Assembly (NCBI GenBank): GCA_016284575.1
Contig: JAEEPD010000076.1
Span: 1-5,326 of the forward strand
Direction: 5' to 3'
From: Bacillota bacterium
GTDB taxonomy: Bacteria > Bacillota > Clostridia > Peptostreptococcales > Anaerovoracaceae
DNA length: 5,326 bases
Position numbers and translations under genes: made by a program. Below are positions 5,132 to 5,326 of the stretch, piece after piece. The notes beneath the pieces were generated by a model. That model was not told the origin of the DNA. It made no database searches and saw only the letters and a list, made by a program, of their open reading frames with translations. The stretch's first letter is position 1; each line of letters opens with the position of its first letter.

Positions 5132-5326
5132 TTAATCCTTCAGCATCTGCTCTATATTCACCTTGAACAGCTTGGCAAGGCTGAGGAAGGTGACGATGTC
5201 CGGCATGCGCTCGCCGCTTTCCCAGCGATACACTGCCTGGGGCGACACGCCCATGCTGTCAGCCACATCCTTGACTGTCATGTGCTTTTCCTGGCGGCGG
5301 TTCTTGATCTTTTCGCCTATCTTGTT
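5132..5326 (-). CDS. XRE-family HTH protein, 5' end cut by window edge
   Basis: The minus strand is open for 64 codons from the window edge to TAA at 5134-5132. The peptide is a complete-looking HTH_3 domain: KIGEKIKNRRQEKHMTVKDV (helix 1 and the start of helix 2), MGVSPQAVYRWESGERMPD (turn and recognition helix, fragment residues 25-43), then FLSLAKLFKVNIEQML, ending only at LKD. Only a few N-terminal residues are probably missing, so the protein would be a minimal single-domain regulator of about 65-75 residues, unless a longer N-terminal region lies outside. It is the first visible gene of the operon, 12 bases before the glycosidase, and probably controls that operon. This role is inferred from position. 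Confidence 0.85.
   Translation of the reverse strand, partial: NKIGEKIKNRRQEKHMTVKDVADSMGVSPQAVYRWESGERMPDIVTFLSLAKLFKVNIEQMLKD

Noticed and set aside
1..5326. CRISPR array, insertion sequence, toxin-antitoxin pair or riboswitch
   Set aside because: No spacer-repeat pattern, transposase frame, terminal inverted repeats, toxin-like short gene pair or recognisable aptamer core was seen on either strand.

Overview
The window looks like a low-to-middle GC Firmicute of the Clostridia, probably Lachnospiraceae-like. The clues are strong AGGAGG-type ribosome binding sites, frequent AGA/AGG and ATA codons in the right-hand genes, a GTG and a TTG start in one operon, Firmicute-type XRE regulators and a Gate-domain membrane protein. 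No 16S or other phylogenetic marker is present, so this placement is inference.

Layout. (1) 1-729, plus strand: the last codons of a probable upstream gene overlap by ATGA the start of an unrecognised 230-residue soluble protein. Its GTC/GCC/GAC/ATC-rich codon use differs from the rest of the window. (2) 730-1042: a non-coding interval with four phased 10-bp repeats (TTTGNAYCCA-like), then a perfect tRNA T-arm plus 3' acceptor strand on the minus strand with no tRNA body. This is the arrangement expected at one end of an element integrated in a tRNA gene. A promoter and a GCAACC-TGA-GGTTGC palindrome follow. (3) 1043-1573, plus: an XRE regulator of 176 residues, closed by a strong bidirectional terminator that it shares with (4) 1675-2844, minus: a multi-pass nucleoside recognition/Gate-domain protein with its own promoter. 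(5) 2875-3119: a compact intergenic region holding a plus-strand terminator, a possible plus-strand promoter, an excellent ribosome binding site and a 15-codon ORF (MQYRHEWIYKKAVPG) that runs into the terminator of the opposite operon. I read the ORF as the surviving first codons of a VTC-type polyphosphate polymerase gene. (6) 3120-5326, minus: a tight operon of an XRE-type HTH protein (cut by the window edge), a membrane-anchored NAGPA-type phosphodiester glycosidase and a membrane-anchored protein of unknown function with a possible NTF2-like C-terminal domain, ended by a strong terminator.

How the parts may work together. The HTH protein, glycosidase and anchored protein are probably co-transcribed. 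The two enzyme/anchor genes overlap and both carry an N-terminal membrane segment, so they probably act at the outer face of the membrane on envelope or exported glycan, under control of the HTH protein. The 1043 regulator probably represses its own promoter. I found no complete new defence or mobile system. The most unusual items are the tRNA-fragment boundary with phased repeats and the truncated VTC-like gene start.
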